A stretch of 39,519 bases of DNA from JAVBKX01 sp031553835 (GTDB lineage: Bacteria; Bacteroidota; Bacteroidia; Bacteroidales; Azobacteroidaceae), in contig JAVBKX010000051.1 of assembly GCA_031553835.1 (NCBI GenBank), positions 1-39,519 on the forward strand, given 5' to 3'. The notes under the pieces are model-generated. The model searched no databases. It was not told the origin of the DNA and worked only from the letters and a program-made list of their open reading frames with translations. Position numbers and translations under genes: made by a program. Numbering within the stretch: the first letter of the stretch is position 1; each line of letters begins with the position of its first letter. Positions 33,701 to 39,519 of the stretch are shown piece after piece.

Positions 33701-36677
33701 GCACTTTCAATACAACATCATATTCTCCTGAAGTAGTATAATATACAACAGGATGTTGTTCCTTACTGGTTGCAGGAGTCCCCCCCGGGAAAGTCCATTC
33801 CCAGGAAACAACAGGCCCTTGTGATAAATCCGTAAATCGGATGGAATCGCCTTCGTTGATTACTTTTCTTTCCTTGTTGGTTATCGTATATAATGAAACA
33901 TTATCGATAGCAGCAGCGCTTCCGCCTTTTCCTTCGTAAGTCCAGCGCAACATAATTTCCTTTCCTGCATAAGGCGCTAAATCAATCGTTTCTTTTTCCC
34001 AACGAGTAGGCAGATTACTTTTTATTTTTCCCGGAGTCCAAAGCGTTTTCCAGTCTGTTCCTTTATTTTCCGACACCTGGAATATCAAATCTTCGACTAC
34101 GGTTCCTGATTGAGAACCTAAGTACAAACCATCATAAGCCATGTAAAAATCCAGAATAGCATGGGTTGGAACCGTCACTTTAGGCGACTGTATATATGAT
34201 TTTACTTTCGAACTCAAATCAACCAAAATCAGTGCAGAGTATTTGCTGGCGGGATCTATTGTATTGAAATTAAATCCATAATTTCCCTGTTTCCACACAT
34301 TAGAGCTTTGTCCTTGTCGTACCACCTGCCAGCCGGGTTGGGAAAACATTTCGTCGCTATCAAAAGTTTCTTTCAGGACGTACGTTTTTTCTTCCGGCGT
34401 GAATGAAGCAATGGGTACGGTAACCGGACAAGGGTCGGCAAAAACGACTTTAATATTCGGACGATTATTGTTTACGGTTCCGGATGTTGTTTCGGACGAC
34501 CATTGAGCATGACTGTTATTTATGACGGAATAAGTATAAACTCCATTATCCGAGTCCGTTTTTGAAACCGTTTTGACATAAATTTTCAGATTTTTAGCTC
34601 CGCTGTATTTAAATGGTTTGTCTAATTTGAAAGTAATCCATCCGTCATTGTTAATCCACGGAACAGAAGACCCCTGATAAACCAATACTGATTTTACAGT
34701 ATCATTTACCCATGTCCTGGCGGCAGACAAAGCAGTTTCATCGGTTTCCGCAATGCGAATGATTACCGTTTGCGGTTCAGGATTAGCAATGTTCGTTTTC
34801 CATGCCAGTTTATAAATAACTCCTGCCGTATTATTAAGCTCGGAAGAAGTATAAAGTGAAGCATCGAGCAATACATTTTTCGTATAACCTAAAGGATAGG
34901 CAGACACGCCTGTGCCGGTTCCGATAATAACATCGTTATCACAATCAATTGTCTTCGCAATACATTGGATATAATTTTGTTTGGTGATTTGCTTTTCGTT
35001 AGCTGTTCCTTTATTGATAATCAATGTAACATCATAAGCGCCCGGCATATTGTAGCAAACAACCGGATTCCGTTCTTCCGAAACGGCAGGAGTTCCGCCC
35101 GGTAATTCCCAGTAATAGGTATCGGCTCCAAAAGAATTGTTGATGAAGCGTACATATTCGGATGCATACAATCCCGTTAACTCTCTGTCGGAAGTAAAAT
35201 TAGCGACATTTTCACCCGAACGGTATCTTCCATTGACAAATTCTTTCCCGGTATTTCCCGGATCCAGGTATTCTGCGATTGTTTTCCCTGAAATGGCACC
35301 CGGTTTATTCCAACTCCACGATAATTTTCCATAATAATTTTTGCCTTCGGGAAAACCGCAATAAGTATTTCCACCGGTTAAAGTTCCGGCTACCCGTCCC
35401 TCCTGATTAAACAACGGAGAACCCGAAGAGCCTCCTTGCGTAACGGAAAAGCCATTGGGAGTTTCCGAAAAACGCAATTGCCAATGAGCATTCAGAGCGC
35501 CTCGTCCCTGCTGATTATTCCATGTCGCAGAATTCGCCGGATCATAAAAGGTGGATATTTTTTTTACATCAAAATCGGGATGATGAATACAAACACCGCT
35601 CTGGGGGGCAATTTCACGTCTGTCCCAACCATTCCAGAAAAGATCATAATCATTGGGAACAGAACTGGTAAGCCTCATCAACACCTGATCTGAACCTCCA
35701 TCCAAAGGAAGATTTACCAATAATTCGGAACCCGACAACGTTTTAAACCGGCCGTTTAAGCCGAATTCGCCCAAAGGATTTCTTCCGCATCCGGGTTCTT
35801 CATAGTGAAAGTAAAAAACCATCCCGCTAAATGTTTGTTCTCCGATTAAGCTGCCAAAACAGTGATTAGCCGTCAACCAATAAGGAGTCCCATCCTCAGC
35901 GGTATTATTCAACAAGGTTCCTGTACAAAAATATTGGTAATTGTCCTTCAGTTTGTAAAGCATTTTTGCAACTCCTTTTTTCTGGTTTTGCCAGTCGTCG
36001 CCTTCAGGGGAACAATTGATGTCAACCATGCAGGCATAGGATGAACCGTATCCCGATCGCAATAATGCATCATTATTCTCCCATACCTTTATATGATTAT
36101 AACCATAACCCACATCAGAAATAGAAATTTGAAGAATATCATTGGAATTACTTGTTTCCGGTTCTACATATTCCAGTGTAATAAAATCACCGGCAACATA
36201 TTCTGTTGAAAAAACAGCGCCTTGAGGTGAATTATTCCTATTTGTATAGGCTCCTAAGACATGTTTCTTTTCTCCATTATAAATGAACAATTTTCCTCCG
36301 GAAGGAATCTGAAATTTATCAAAATAAAATGAAGTAGCGAGCGCTCCGGGAAGATATACATTCAATTTGCAGACACGGCTTCCGTTGGCTAACGTTTCCC
36401 ACCTTCCAATATTCAATAAATCAATGGAAACAGGAATAACAACGCCCAACCGGGTACGCATTCCATTGGCCACATCATATTCATCTTCCACTCTCAACTG
36501 TTCCACATTAAAGTCGATAGGAACTTCTACAACCGGAATTGTACTTTTTAGTTTGAAAACTTCTGCTAAGCTTGGCGGCATCCCACCTTGACTAATTTGC
36601 CCGTTTAATGGCAAACTGATCAATAAACAGCACAGAGAAACAACAAAAATAAATATCCTCCTCATTTTATCTTTCAT
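30786..36677 (-). CDS. Giant T9SS-secreted serine endopeptidase with PKD and adhesin domains
   Basis: A 1963-residue secreted protein when started at MKDKMRRIF (36677); a start four codons later is possible. Signal peptide ends near SLPLNGQ. After a propeptide-like region (about 30-200) comes a clan PA protease resembling lysyl endopeptidases, with a complete triad: H272 (LTANHC), D330 (GGSDQVLMRL) and S418 (QGGSSGSPLF). Then follow PKD domain 1 (about 492-572, ending PGAYDVTL), an adhesin/MAM-like beta-sandwich (about 765-935), PKD 2 (about 937-1007) and PKD 3 (about 1014-1105). A further beta domain, a BACON domain (about 1295-1367) and a gingipain-type cleaved-adhesin domain (about 1400-1590) come next. 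A T9SS type A sorting domain (VYPNPVKN, ending EFKLTVQ) closes the protein. It heads the operon, with a -7 box about 100 bases upstream. Specificity for Lys is unproven. Confidence 0.88.
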   Translation of the reverse strand: MKDKMRRIFIFVVSLCCLLISLPLNGQISQGGMPPSLAEVFKLKSTIPVVEVPIDFNVEQLRVEDEYDVANGMRTRLGVVIPVSIDLLNIGRWETLANGSRVCKLNVYLPGALATSFYFDKFQIPSGGKLFIYNGEKKHVLGAYTNRNNSPQGAVFSTEYVAGDFITLEYVEPETSNSNDILQISISDVGYGYNHIKVWENNDALLRSGYGSSYACMVDINCSPEGDDWQNQKKGVAKMLYKLKDNYQYFCTGTLLNNTAEDGTPYWLTANHCFGSLIGEQTFSGMVFYFHYEEPGCGRNPLGEFGLNGRFKTLSGSELLVNLPLDGGSDQVLMRLTSSVPNDYDLFWNGWDRREIAPQSGVCIHHPDFDVKKISTFYDPANSATWNNQQGRGALNAHWQLRFSETPNGFSVTQGGSSGSPLFNQEGRVAGTLTGGNTYCGFPEGKNYYGKLSWSWNKPGAISGKTIAEYLDPGNTGKEFVNGRYRSGENVANFTSDRELTGLYASEYVRFINNSFGADTYYWELPGGTPAVSEERNPVVCYNMPGAYDVTLIINKGTANEKQITKQNYIQCIAKTIDCDNDVIIGTGTGVSAYPLGYTKNVLLDASLYTSSELNNTAGVIYKLAWKTNIANPEPQTVIIRIAETDETALSAARTWVNDTVKSVLVYQGSSVPWINNDGWITFKLDKPFKYSGAKNLKIYVKTVSKTDSDNGVYTYSVINNSHAQWSSETTSGTVNNNRPNIKVVFADPCPVTVPIASFTPEEKTYVLKETFDSDEMFSQPGWQVVRQGQSSNVWKQGNYGFNFNTIDPASKYSALILVDLSSKVKSYIQSPKVTVPTHAILDFYMAYDGLYLGSQSGTVVEDLIFQVSENKGTDWKTLWTPGKIKSNLPTRWEKETIDLAPYAGKEIMLRWTYEGKGGSAAAIDNVSLYTITNKERKVINEGDSIRFTDLSQGPVVSWEWTFPGGTPATSKEQHPVVYYTTSGEYDVVLKVRNHQGEDTKTITQSVTVNQQSPVCSFTAEGGYKRKTNYGRFIPTGANINIIDNSANYPRQWAWQLSGSNKESSDQKIVPMVTYNTPGKYPVQLSVTNDKGSSTKEMADYILVSGTDSIWNMPDMDPGESVYERPTGGYITGSNKLLQNVVVAYSERFNAPLRPGHISQVAIQFHVNSRASSSSIPVSIYEDKGGVPGSLIAKTTLDVMNINPDGYTNIPFPEPVGISTAFHVVVEGFYQNNTTYNIAIKSSSTKSENGTGTACGLLSEKATIDWYPLSYILPYNLSLNIVPLFTYSELDLSNTVIEESNAGNNLHSIDVTCNVDWKVSTLNIWIDARKSGNTLTVKMLPNTGLERKGMITVSAGGVEKHIFVRQAGIQPENLQAKISTLNPLHVELNWNAPEPKTESYYYDDVENHNPFVINSSGAVGWSFVDGDKSATFSFSGITFPNHNKEMAFISFNPYLTTPACDESMAPHSGSQYFACFNANSKQTDDWIISPELSFEKEFIFSFWAKSREITYGPERIRVAYSTTGKTVADFTHVLTTEPYATVPATWTKYYFKVPADAKFVAVNCVSDQAYILLLDDLYIGIDDLSTDPKAAALKSTQSALTPATDSKLYERTSAETRSNKTILLNSILKSSQTVSGIHSASKASKAALADGELLKLRWDKGENFEGLGLDYPGSFETAILFTPDELVPFHGCEFTAVEFYPHLLSGKTGTASYEIKIRQDGKLICSLQVPHVTFNEFNVVQLSTPIKINASLPLQIGYKVTDEGGKFPAGYDYGPGYKNQGDLVSTDGGFSFYSLSDMGLSVNWNMAAIVSDNRKKDIAYKIYRNGAEIATSSNLNYMDENLALGDYCYNISAVYGNDLESGQSAEACITVTGISAIHAPVFDQIKVYPNPVKNKQAVYVQSALSMEENQNASIILCDLTGKVLKVLSVSGEITPIEMPYEAGNYILQVKIGKATKEFKLTVQ

Positions 36678-36780
36678 TTTGATAGTTAACACTCCCAATA
36701 CTCCCCAAAATAGCAACTAAAACATATAAAAAAATCAGAAAAATTGATGTTTTTTTATTAATTTATCGCAAATTCGGCTT

Positions 36781-36788
36781 CAAAGGTA
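36781..36788 (-). promoter_or_regulatory. -7 box of the seven-gene operon (TACCTTTG)
   Basis: On the minus strand this reads TACCTTTG, an exact TAnnTTTG match, 103 bases before the protease ATG. The leader is A/T-rich and much longer than others here. It is the only good candidate promoter for the 18.9-kb operon. Confidence 0.5.
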
Positions 36789-36833
36789 AAAAAACATAAC
36801 GAAAGAATCTGTAAAGGATTTCTATTTTTTTTT

Positions 36834-37432
36834 GACTTTAACAAAATTAAATCTGAATTTTTCCATGAGAATGCCAGACTTGCAGACTTTAACACGGTAG
36901 GAATACCGGGTGCTAAAATCGGAATACAGAAAGAAGATCCTACGATTGCCGAATTCCTGAAACCATTGGGATATATGTGCGGGCAATTCGGTAAAAATCA
37001 CTTGGGAGACCGGAATGAATTTCTGCCTACCTTGGTAGCTGCTGTCGGCGGAGATCCTGATTTGCGTGAAAATGCCCGCAAAGGCGTTCAGGCAGGAAAC
37101 AAGTTTTTCAAAGTATATATTGACGACTACAACCAATTACCGTTGTTGACCGGTAAAACAGATAAAGGCGCTCGTAATGAGTTCTTTTATTTCAGTGACG
37201 ATGGCGAAAATATATTTATCAGGTACAACGTGCTACCGGACAAGCCGTTTGGAGCGAACCATTTGTTAAACTACGCAGCGCAAAAATAATGGATTTGCGT
37301 TCCGATCCGTTTGAAACAGCCTGGGGAAATTCCGCTTTTTATGATAAGTGGGCGATGGAGCATGTATTTATGATTGTTCCTGCACAAACTACGGTCGGAA
37401 AATACTTAAATAGCTTTGCAACGGTTCTATAA
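36834..37432 (+). pseudogene. Arylsulfatase pseudogene
   Basis: A plus-strand remnant of a type I sulfatase. The N-terminal part keeps VGIPGAKIGIQKEDPTIAEF and GYMCGQFGKNHLGDRNEFLPT, the sulfatase motif after the (lost) catalytic Cys/Ser site. It then jumps directly to the C-terminal section LVAAVGGDPDLRENARKG, YNQLPLLTGKTDK and NEFFYFSDDGEN, skipping some 300 residues normally between them. A frameshift near 37240-37250 moves the rest (WSEPFVKLRSAKIMDLRSDP, AMEHVFMIVPAQTTVGKYL) into another frame, ending at 37430-37432. The start and catalytic motif are absent. Only the first frame makes a 107-codon ORF, which is not a gene in its own right. Identification rests on recognisable sulfatase phrases. 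Confidence 0.85.
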
Positions 37433-37440
37433 ACTTCTTC

Positions 37441-37575
37441 GCAACAACCAAACCTCCATCCGGAAAAGGATTGCAGAATTTATCGGAACGCTATCGCTTA
37501 TTATGTGGAAGAGATATTGAAGTAAAAAATGAAAATGAATGTTTCATCGTCAAAGTCCCTTTGTTGAATGAATAA
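37441..37575 (+). pseudogene. C-terminal remnant of a LytS-type sensor histidine kinase
   Basis: An open stretch of 38 codons plus stop (37459-37575) reads SGKGLQNLSERYRLLCGRDI and ends CFIVKVPLLNE. This is the ATP-binding-domain tail (G2 box G-x-GL-x-N) of histidine kinases that pair with LytTR regulators. Just upstream the frame is broken, and nothing else of the kinase remains. It begins 9 bases after the sulfatase remnant, so a deletion probably joined the two. Confidence 0.65.
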
Positions 37576-37682
37576 ATTTTCAGCATAAAATAGTAGTACA
37601 TACCAATCCATACTTTAGAGAATCGATCATTGTCAGACGGGATAAAGTCAGTGAATTTAAGAGGTGGCTAATTTATTAGGAC

Positions 37683-37702
37683 TTATTCGTTTTCCTCATA
37701 AT
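37683..37702. repeat. 20-bp direct repeat, copy 1
   Basis: TTATTCGTTTTCCTCATAAT, identical over exactly 20 bases to 38136-38155 at the 3' end of the Fic gene, in the same orientation and 453 bases away. Confidence 0.9.
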
Positions 37703-37951
37703 TTATCAAAGTAGCCTCATCCCATCGGTTTTGTCATATCGTGAAAAACACATTCTACAATGTTTTGTTTTTGCGATTTACAAAGGACAAACATTGCAGT
37801 TGATTCTAATAAAGAGCCTCATATGTTTTAAGTTGTCTATTCAATTCATTTGAGTATGACTTTTGGCAAGTTTAGTAAAAATTGTGAGATATCCGATCAC
37901 AGATTCCAATAACCATCTTGGTAACTTATTTCAATTCCGAACAACGAAAAA

Positions 37952-37978
37952 CCGCAGTAAATCAATCGTTTACTGCGG
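37952..37978 (-). terminator. Rho-independent terminator of the Fic gene
   Basis: CCGCAGTAAA (37952-37961) and TTTACTGCGG (37969-37978) form a perfect 10-bp stem with a 7-base loop. On the minus strand it is followed by five T residues, about 160 bases after the Fic stop codon. Confidence 0.85.
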
Positions 37979-38135
37979 CTTCTCTATGGTTGATAATCGT
38001 TTTTACCCGATTTTATTTCACTTTCTCGAAAGAAATGACTACTGATTATTAGTGAATTATATTCTTATGGTACAAATGCGATACAGATAAAACGATTATC
38101 ATCGGTAACCTTATCGTTACTTTATTGCGCGATAG

Positions 38136-38155
38136 TTATTCGTTTTCCTCATAAT
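38136..38155. repeat. 20-bp direct repeat, copy 2, at the end of the Fic gene
   Basis: Same 20 bases as 37683-37702. Here they encode the last codons (YEENE and stop) of the Fic protein on the minus strand. Confidence 0.9.
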
Positions 38156-39020
38156 AATACGAATAATCAATACCTTTCATAAACATTTCCCGGCTGTCGA
38201 TTTCATCTGTTAGGGCATTTTCCAGTAAGTGTTTTATATCCGTGCTGTTTGTAGCACTTTTTATCATGGCGTTCATATACTCGGGTTTACCGATTTTGCT
38301 CCAATCCACACATTTTTTCAAGTTCTTTTTCAGGATTAAATCCAACCAAATACGGGTACTCCGTCCGTTGCCTTCCATGAATGGGTGGGCAATGTTCATC
38401 TCCACATATTTATTAACAATCTCATCAAACGTGTTTTCGGGCATTTCTTCTATTTCCTTTAAGGTGTTGCCAAGAAAGTGTGCTACTGCAAATTGGAAGC
38501 CACCTTTTGAAATGTTCTTTTGCCTTATTTGTCCGGCAAAATCGTAAAGTCCGCCGAACAGGTAGGCGTGGATTTGTTGTAAACCTTTGGCTGTTCCCAC
38601 TTCTATACTGTCGATAAAAGAACTTTCGAACAGGGCGTATGCTTTTGTTTTACTTTTTCCATGGATACTCTCATCGCTAAAAGTAAACCATTCGATAAAG
38701 CGGTTTGCCTTCTTGCCGGGGAACTGCTTGCCGAGCGCAATAATTCCGTTATAATCAAGCATGTCTGTTAGATAGCGTTTGCCATCACTCGCAAGAAGTT
38801 TCAGTTGGGTAGTAATACTAACCAACTCACTATCTTCCTTTTTTAGCTTGGCTTTGAGATATTTCCAATAGTTTCGCGTTTTGGCGTAGTCGCTTTGGTC
38901 GGTAAGAACAGCGACAATATCCAAAACAGAAAACCACCATTTGGAATTGTCCTCGTCCCAAACGGCACGGACTTCACGGTCGTCGAAGAAACGGATTGAT
39001 ATTTTTGTATTGCTGCTCAT
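38136..39020 (-). CDS. Bro-N/Fic fusion protein, putative AMP-transferase
   Basis: A 294-residue protein. Residues about 8-110 form a Bro-N-type domain (REVRAVWDEDNSKWWFSVLD, VAVLTDQSDYAKTRNYWKYL), as found in phage antirepressor-like and DinD-like proteins. Residues about 120-294 form a Fic domain with a complete active-site motif HPFMEGNGR (212-220). Fic enzymes usually transfer AMP from ATP to a hydroxyl side chain of a target protein. No internal inhibitory motif ([S/T]xxxE[G/N]) is evident, so an external brake could exist. The gene overlaps the upstream 116-codon ORF by 4 bases (ATGA). It has its own terminator at 37952-37978. The alternative toxin or virulence role is undetermined. Confidence 0.92.
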   Translation of the reverse strand: MSSNTKISIRFFDDREVRAVWDEDNSKWWFSVLDIVAVLTDQSDYAKTRNYWKYLKAKLKKEDSELVSITTQLKLLASDGKRYLTDMLDYNGIIALGKQFPGKKANRFIEWFTFSDESIHGKSKTKAYALFESSFIDSIEVGTAKGLQQIHAYLFGGLYDFAGQIRQKNISKGGFQFAVAHFLGNTLKEIEEMPENTFDEIVNKYVEMNIAHPFMEGNGRSTRIWLDLILKKNLKKCVDWSKIGKPEYMNAMIKSATNSTDIKHLLENALTDEIDSREMFMKGIDYSYYYEENE

Positions 39021-39367
39021 TGTCTTATAACTTGAATTTCGGCAGTTACTGACTGCCGATTTACAATTAAAATGTCTTTCTTGTCTATTCCTATTTCGTC
39101 AGTTGTTGACTGACGAATTTTGCCAGCTACTGGCTGGCGATTTACAGTTAAATGGTCTGCTCGAATTTCGTTCGCTGGCAGCGGACAACCATCCCATCGC
39201 GAGGCACTGGTATGCCCAAGAAGGAAACGGAAGCAAGCCCACGCCATACCATTACAGTATAGCATGAACGTTGCTGCCAGCCTTCTTTGTAAATTACCAG
39301 TTTTCGCGATGGCGTCAGCGAACATCATGTATATATCAAAGCGGTTTATTCCGCTTGCGACTTTCAT
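39017..39367 (-). CDS. Small ORF overlapping the Fic gene, possibly part of a repeat element
   Basis: A 116-codon ORF ending in an ATGA overlap with the Fic start, with a -7 box (TAAGTTTG) 11 bases before its ATG. Both facts suggest translation. Against this, the protein is unlike a normal globular one: the N-terminal part is Met/Cys/Trp-rich (LAATFMLYCNGMAWACFRF), and the C-terminal half repeats itself (LTVNRQPVAGKIRQ and LIVNRQSVTAEIQVIRQ, 27 codons apart). The opposite strand is also open for 123 codons. It could be an antitoxin or leader peptide for Fic, or a non-coding dispersed element that by chance stays open. I do not recognise a family. Confidence 0.4.
   Translation of the reverse strand: MKVASGINRFDIYMMFADAIAKTGNLQRRLAATFMLYCNGMAWACFRFLLGHTSASRWDGCPLPANEIRADHLTVNRQPVAGKIRQSTTDEIGIDKKDILIVNRQSVTAEIQVIRQ
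39044..39162. repeat. Imperfect direct repeat with 81-base period
   Basis: The segment starting AGTTACTGACTGCCGATTTA at 39044 recurs at 39125 as AGCTACTGGCTGGCGATTTA, followed by matching CAATTAAAATG and CAGTTAAATGG. The period of 81 bases is exactly 27 codons, so the reading frame of the overlapping ORF is kept. A third, weaker word (CAGTTGTTGACTG) lies between them. Confidence 0.7.
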
Positions 39368-39378
39368 TTTATTCTATG

Positions 39379-39386
39379 CAAACTTA
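39379..39386 (-). promoter_or_regulatory. -7 box upstream of the small ORF and Fic gene (TAAGTTTG)
   Basis: On the minus strand this reads TAAGTTTG, an exact TAnnTTTG match, ending 11 bases before the ATG at 39367. Confidence 0.45.
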
Positions 39387-39519
39387 GATAAAAATCCTCG
39401 ATTTATAAGCGAGTCTCATAAAAGAATAGCTATTTTTATCGAAAACAAGACCACAGCGTATGCATATATTCCAAGCTCGAAGCTTACATGATACTTAAAT
39501 CATTATATTGCAGGATATT

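Larger units (their letters stand above)
37576..38135. other. Decayed intergenic region, about 560 bases
   Basis: No intact gene is visible. A plus-strand open stretch at 37599-37679 (27 codons including stop, containing FRESIIVRRDKVSEFKRWL) could be the tail of another broken gene, perhaps the LytTR regulator expected after the kinase remnant, but I cannot assign it. The region also holds a 20-base copy of the end of the Fic gene (37683-37702) and a strong minus-strand terminator (37952-37978). Confidence 0.5.

Noticed and set aside
36678..36716. N-terminal extension of the giant protease
   Set aside because: The signal peptide is well formed from MKDKMRRIF, and the extension would place a second hydrophobic run before it.
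36966..37289. 107-codon plus-strand ORF as an independent gene
   Set aside because: Its sequence is an internal piece of a sulfatase with a deletion and a frameshift, so it is part of a pseudogene.
37741..37795. Short inverted word AATGTTT/AAACATT as a regulatory site
   Set aside because: It is only seven bases long in A/T-rich DNA and lacks context.
39120..39491. Plus-strand open frame of 123 codons opposite the small ORF
   Set aside because: It has no promoter box, overlaps the better supported minus-strand ORF and promoter, and its composition is unlike the neighbouring genes. It is noted only as part of the both-strands-open element.

Overview
The window looks like chromosomal DNA from an anaerobic Bacteroidetes, most likely order Bacteroidales. 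The signs are SusC/SusD outer-membrane proteins, a BACON domain, type IX secretion (T9SS) genes with T9SS C-terminal sorting domains on several cargo proteins, and repeated Bacteroidetes-type -7 boxes (TAnnTTTG) in front of most transcription units. Genus cannot be decided from the sequence alone.

Layout. 1-1185: a partial unknown gene and a spacer with a terminator. 1186-8238: housekeeping and envelope genes, namely an N-acetylmuramoyl-L-alanine amidase, a GNAT acetyltransferase, tRNA-Gly(CCC), the T9SS lipoprotein PorE, mannose-1-phosphate guanylyltransferase, a tetrapyrrole-methylase-fold methyltransferase and an RsmF-like rRNA m5C methyltransferase. 8228-14438 (minus strand): a co-directional block pyrH, frr, rsgA, yitT-like, rdgB, porZ. 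14544-17759 (plus): an AraC-type regulator followed by a TonB-dependent receptor.

17824-36677 (minus) is the most distinctive part. Seven tightly packed genes are bounded by one promoter-like box (36781-36788) and one strong terminator (17764-17804). In transcription order they encode a 1963-residue T9SS-targeted serine endopeptidase with PKD, BACON and gingipain-like adhesin domains, a SusC, a SusD, a HExxH metallopeptidase lipoprotein, a DUF4302-type lipoprotein, an unrecognised T9SS-sorted protein, and a 1387-residue leucine-rich-repeat T9SS protein made of two tandem modules. I infer a surface system that cuts protein and imports the peptides, comparable in logic to gingipains plus RagAB. 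PorE and PorZ, encoded in the same window, belong to the machinery that would export and anchor the sorted proteins.

36834-38135 is decayed DNA: an arylsulfatase pseudogene (internal deletion plus frameshift) joined to the tail of a sensor histidine kinase, then a 20-bp direct repeat copying the end of the next gene. 38136-39519 holds a Bro-N/Fic fusion, translationally coupled to an odd upstream ORF that contains an internal 27-codon repeat and may be part of a dispersed element.
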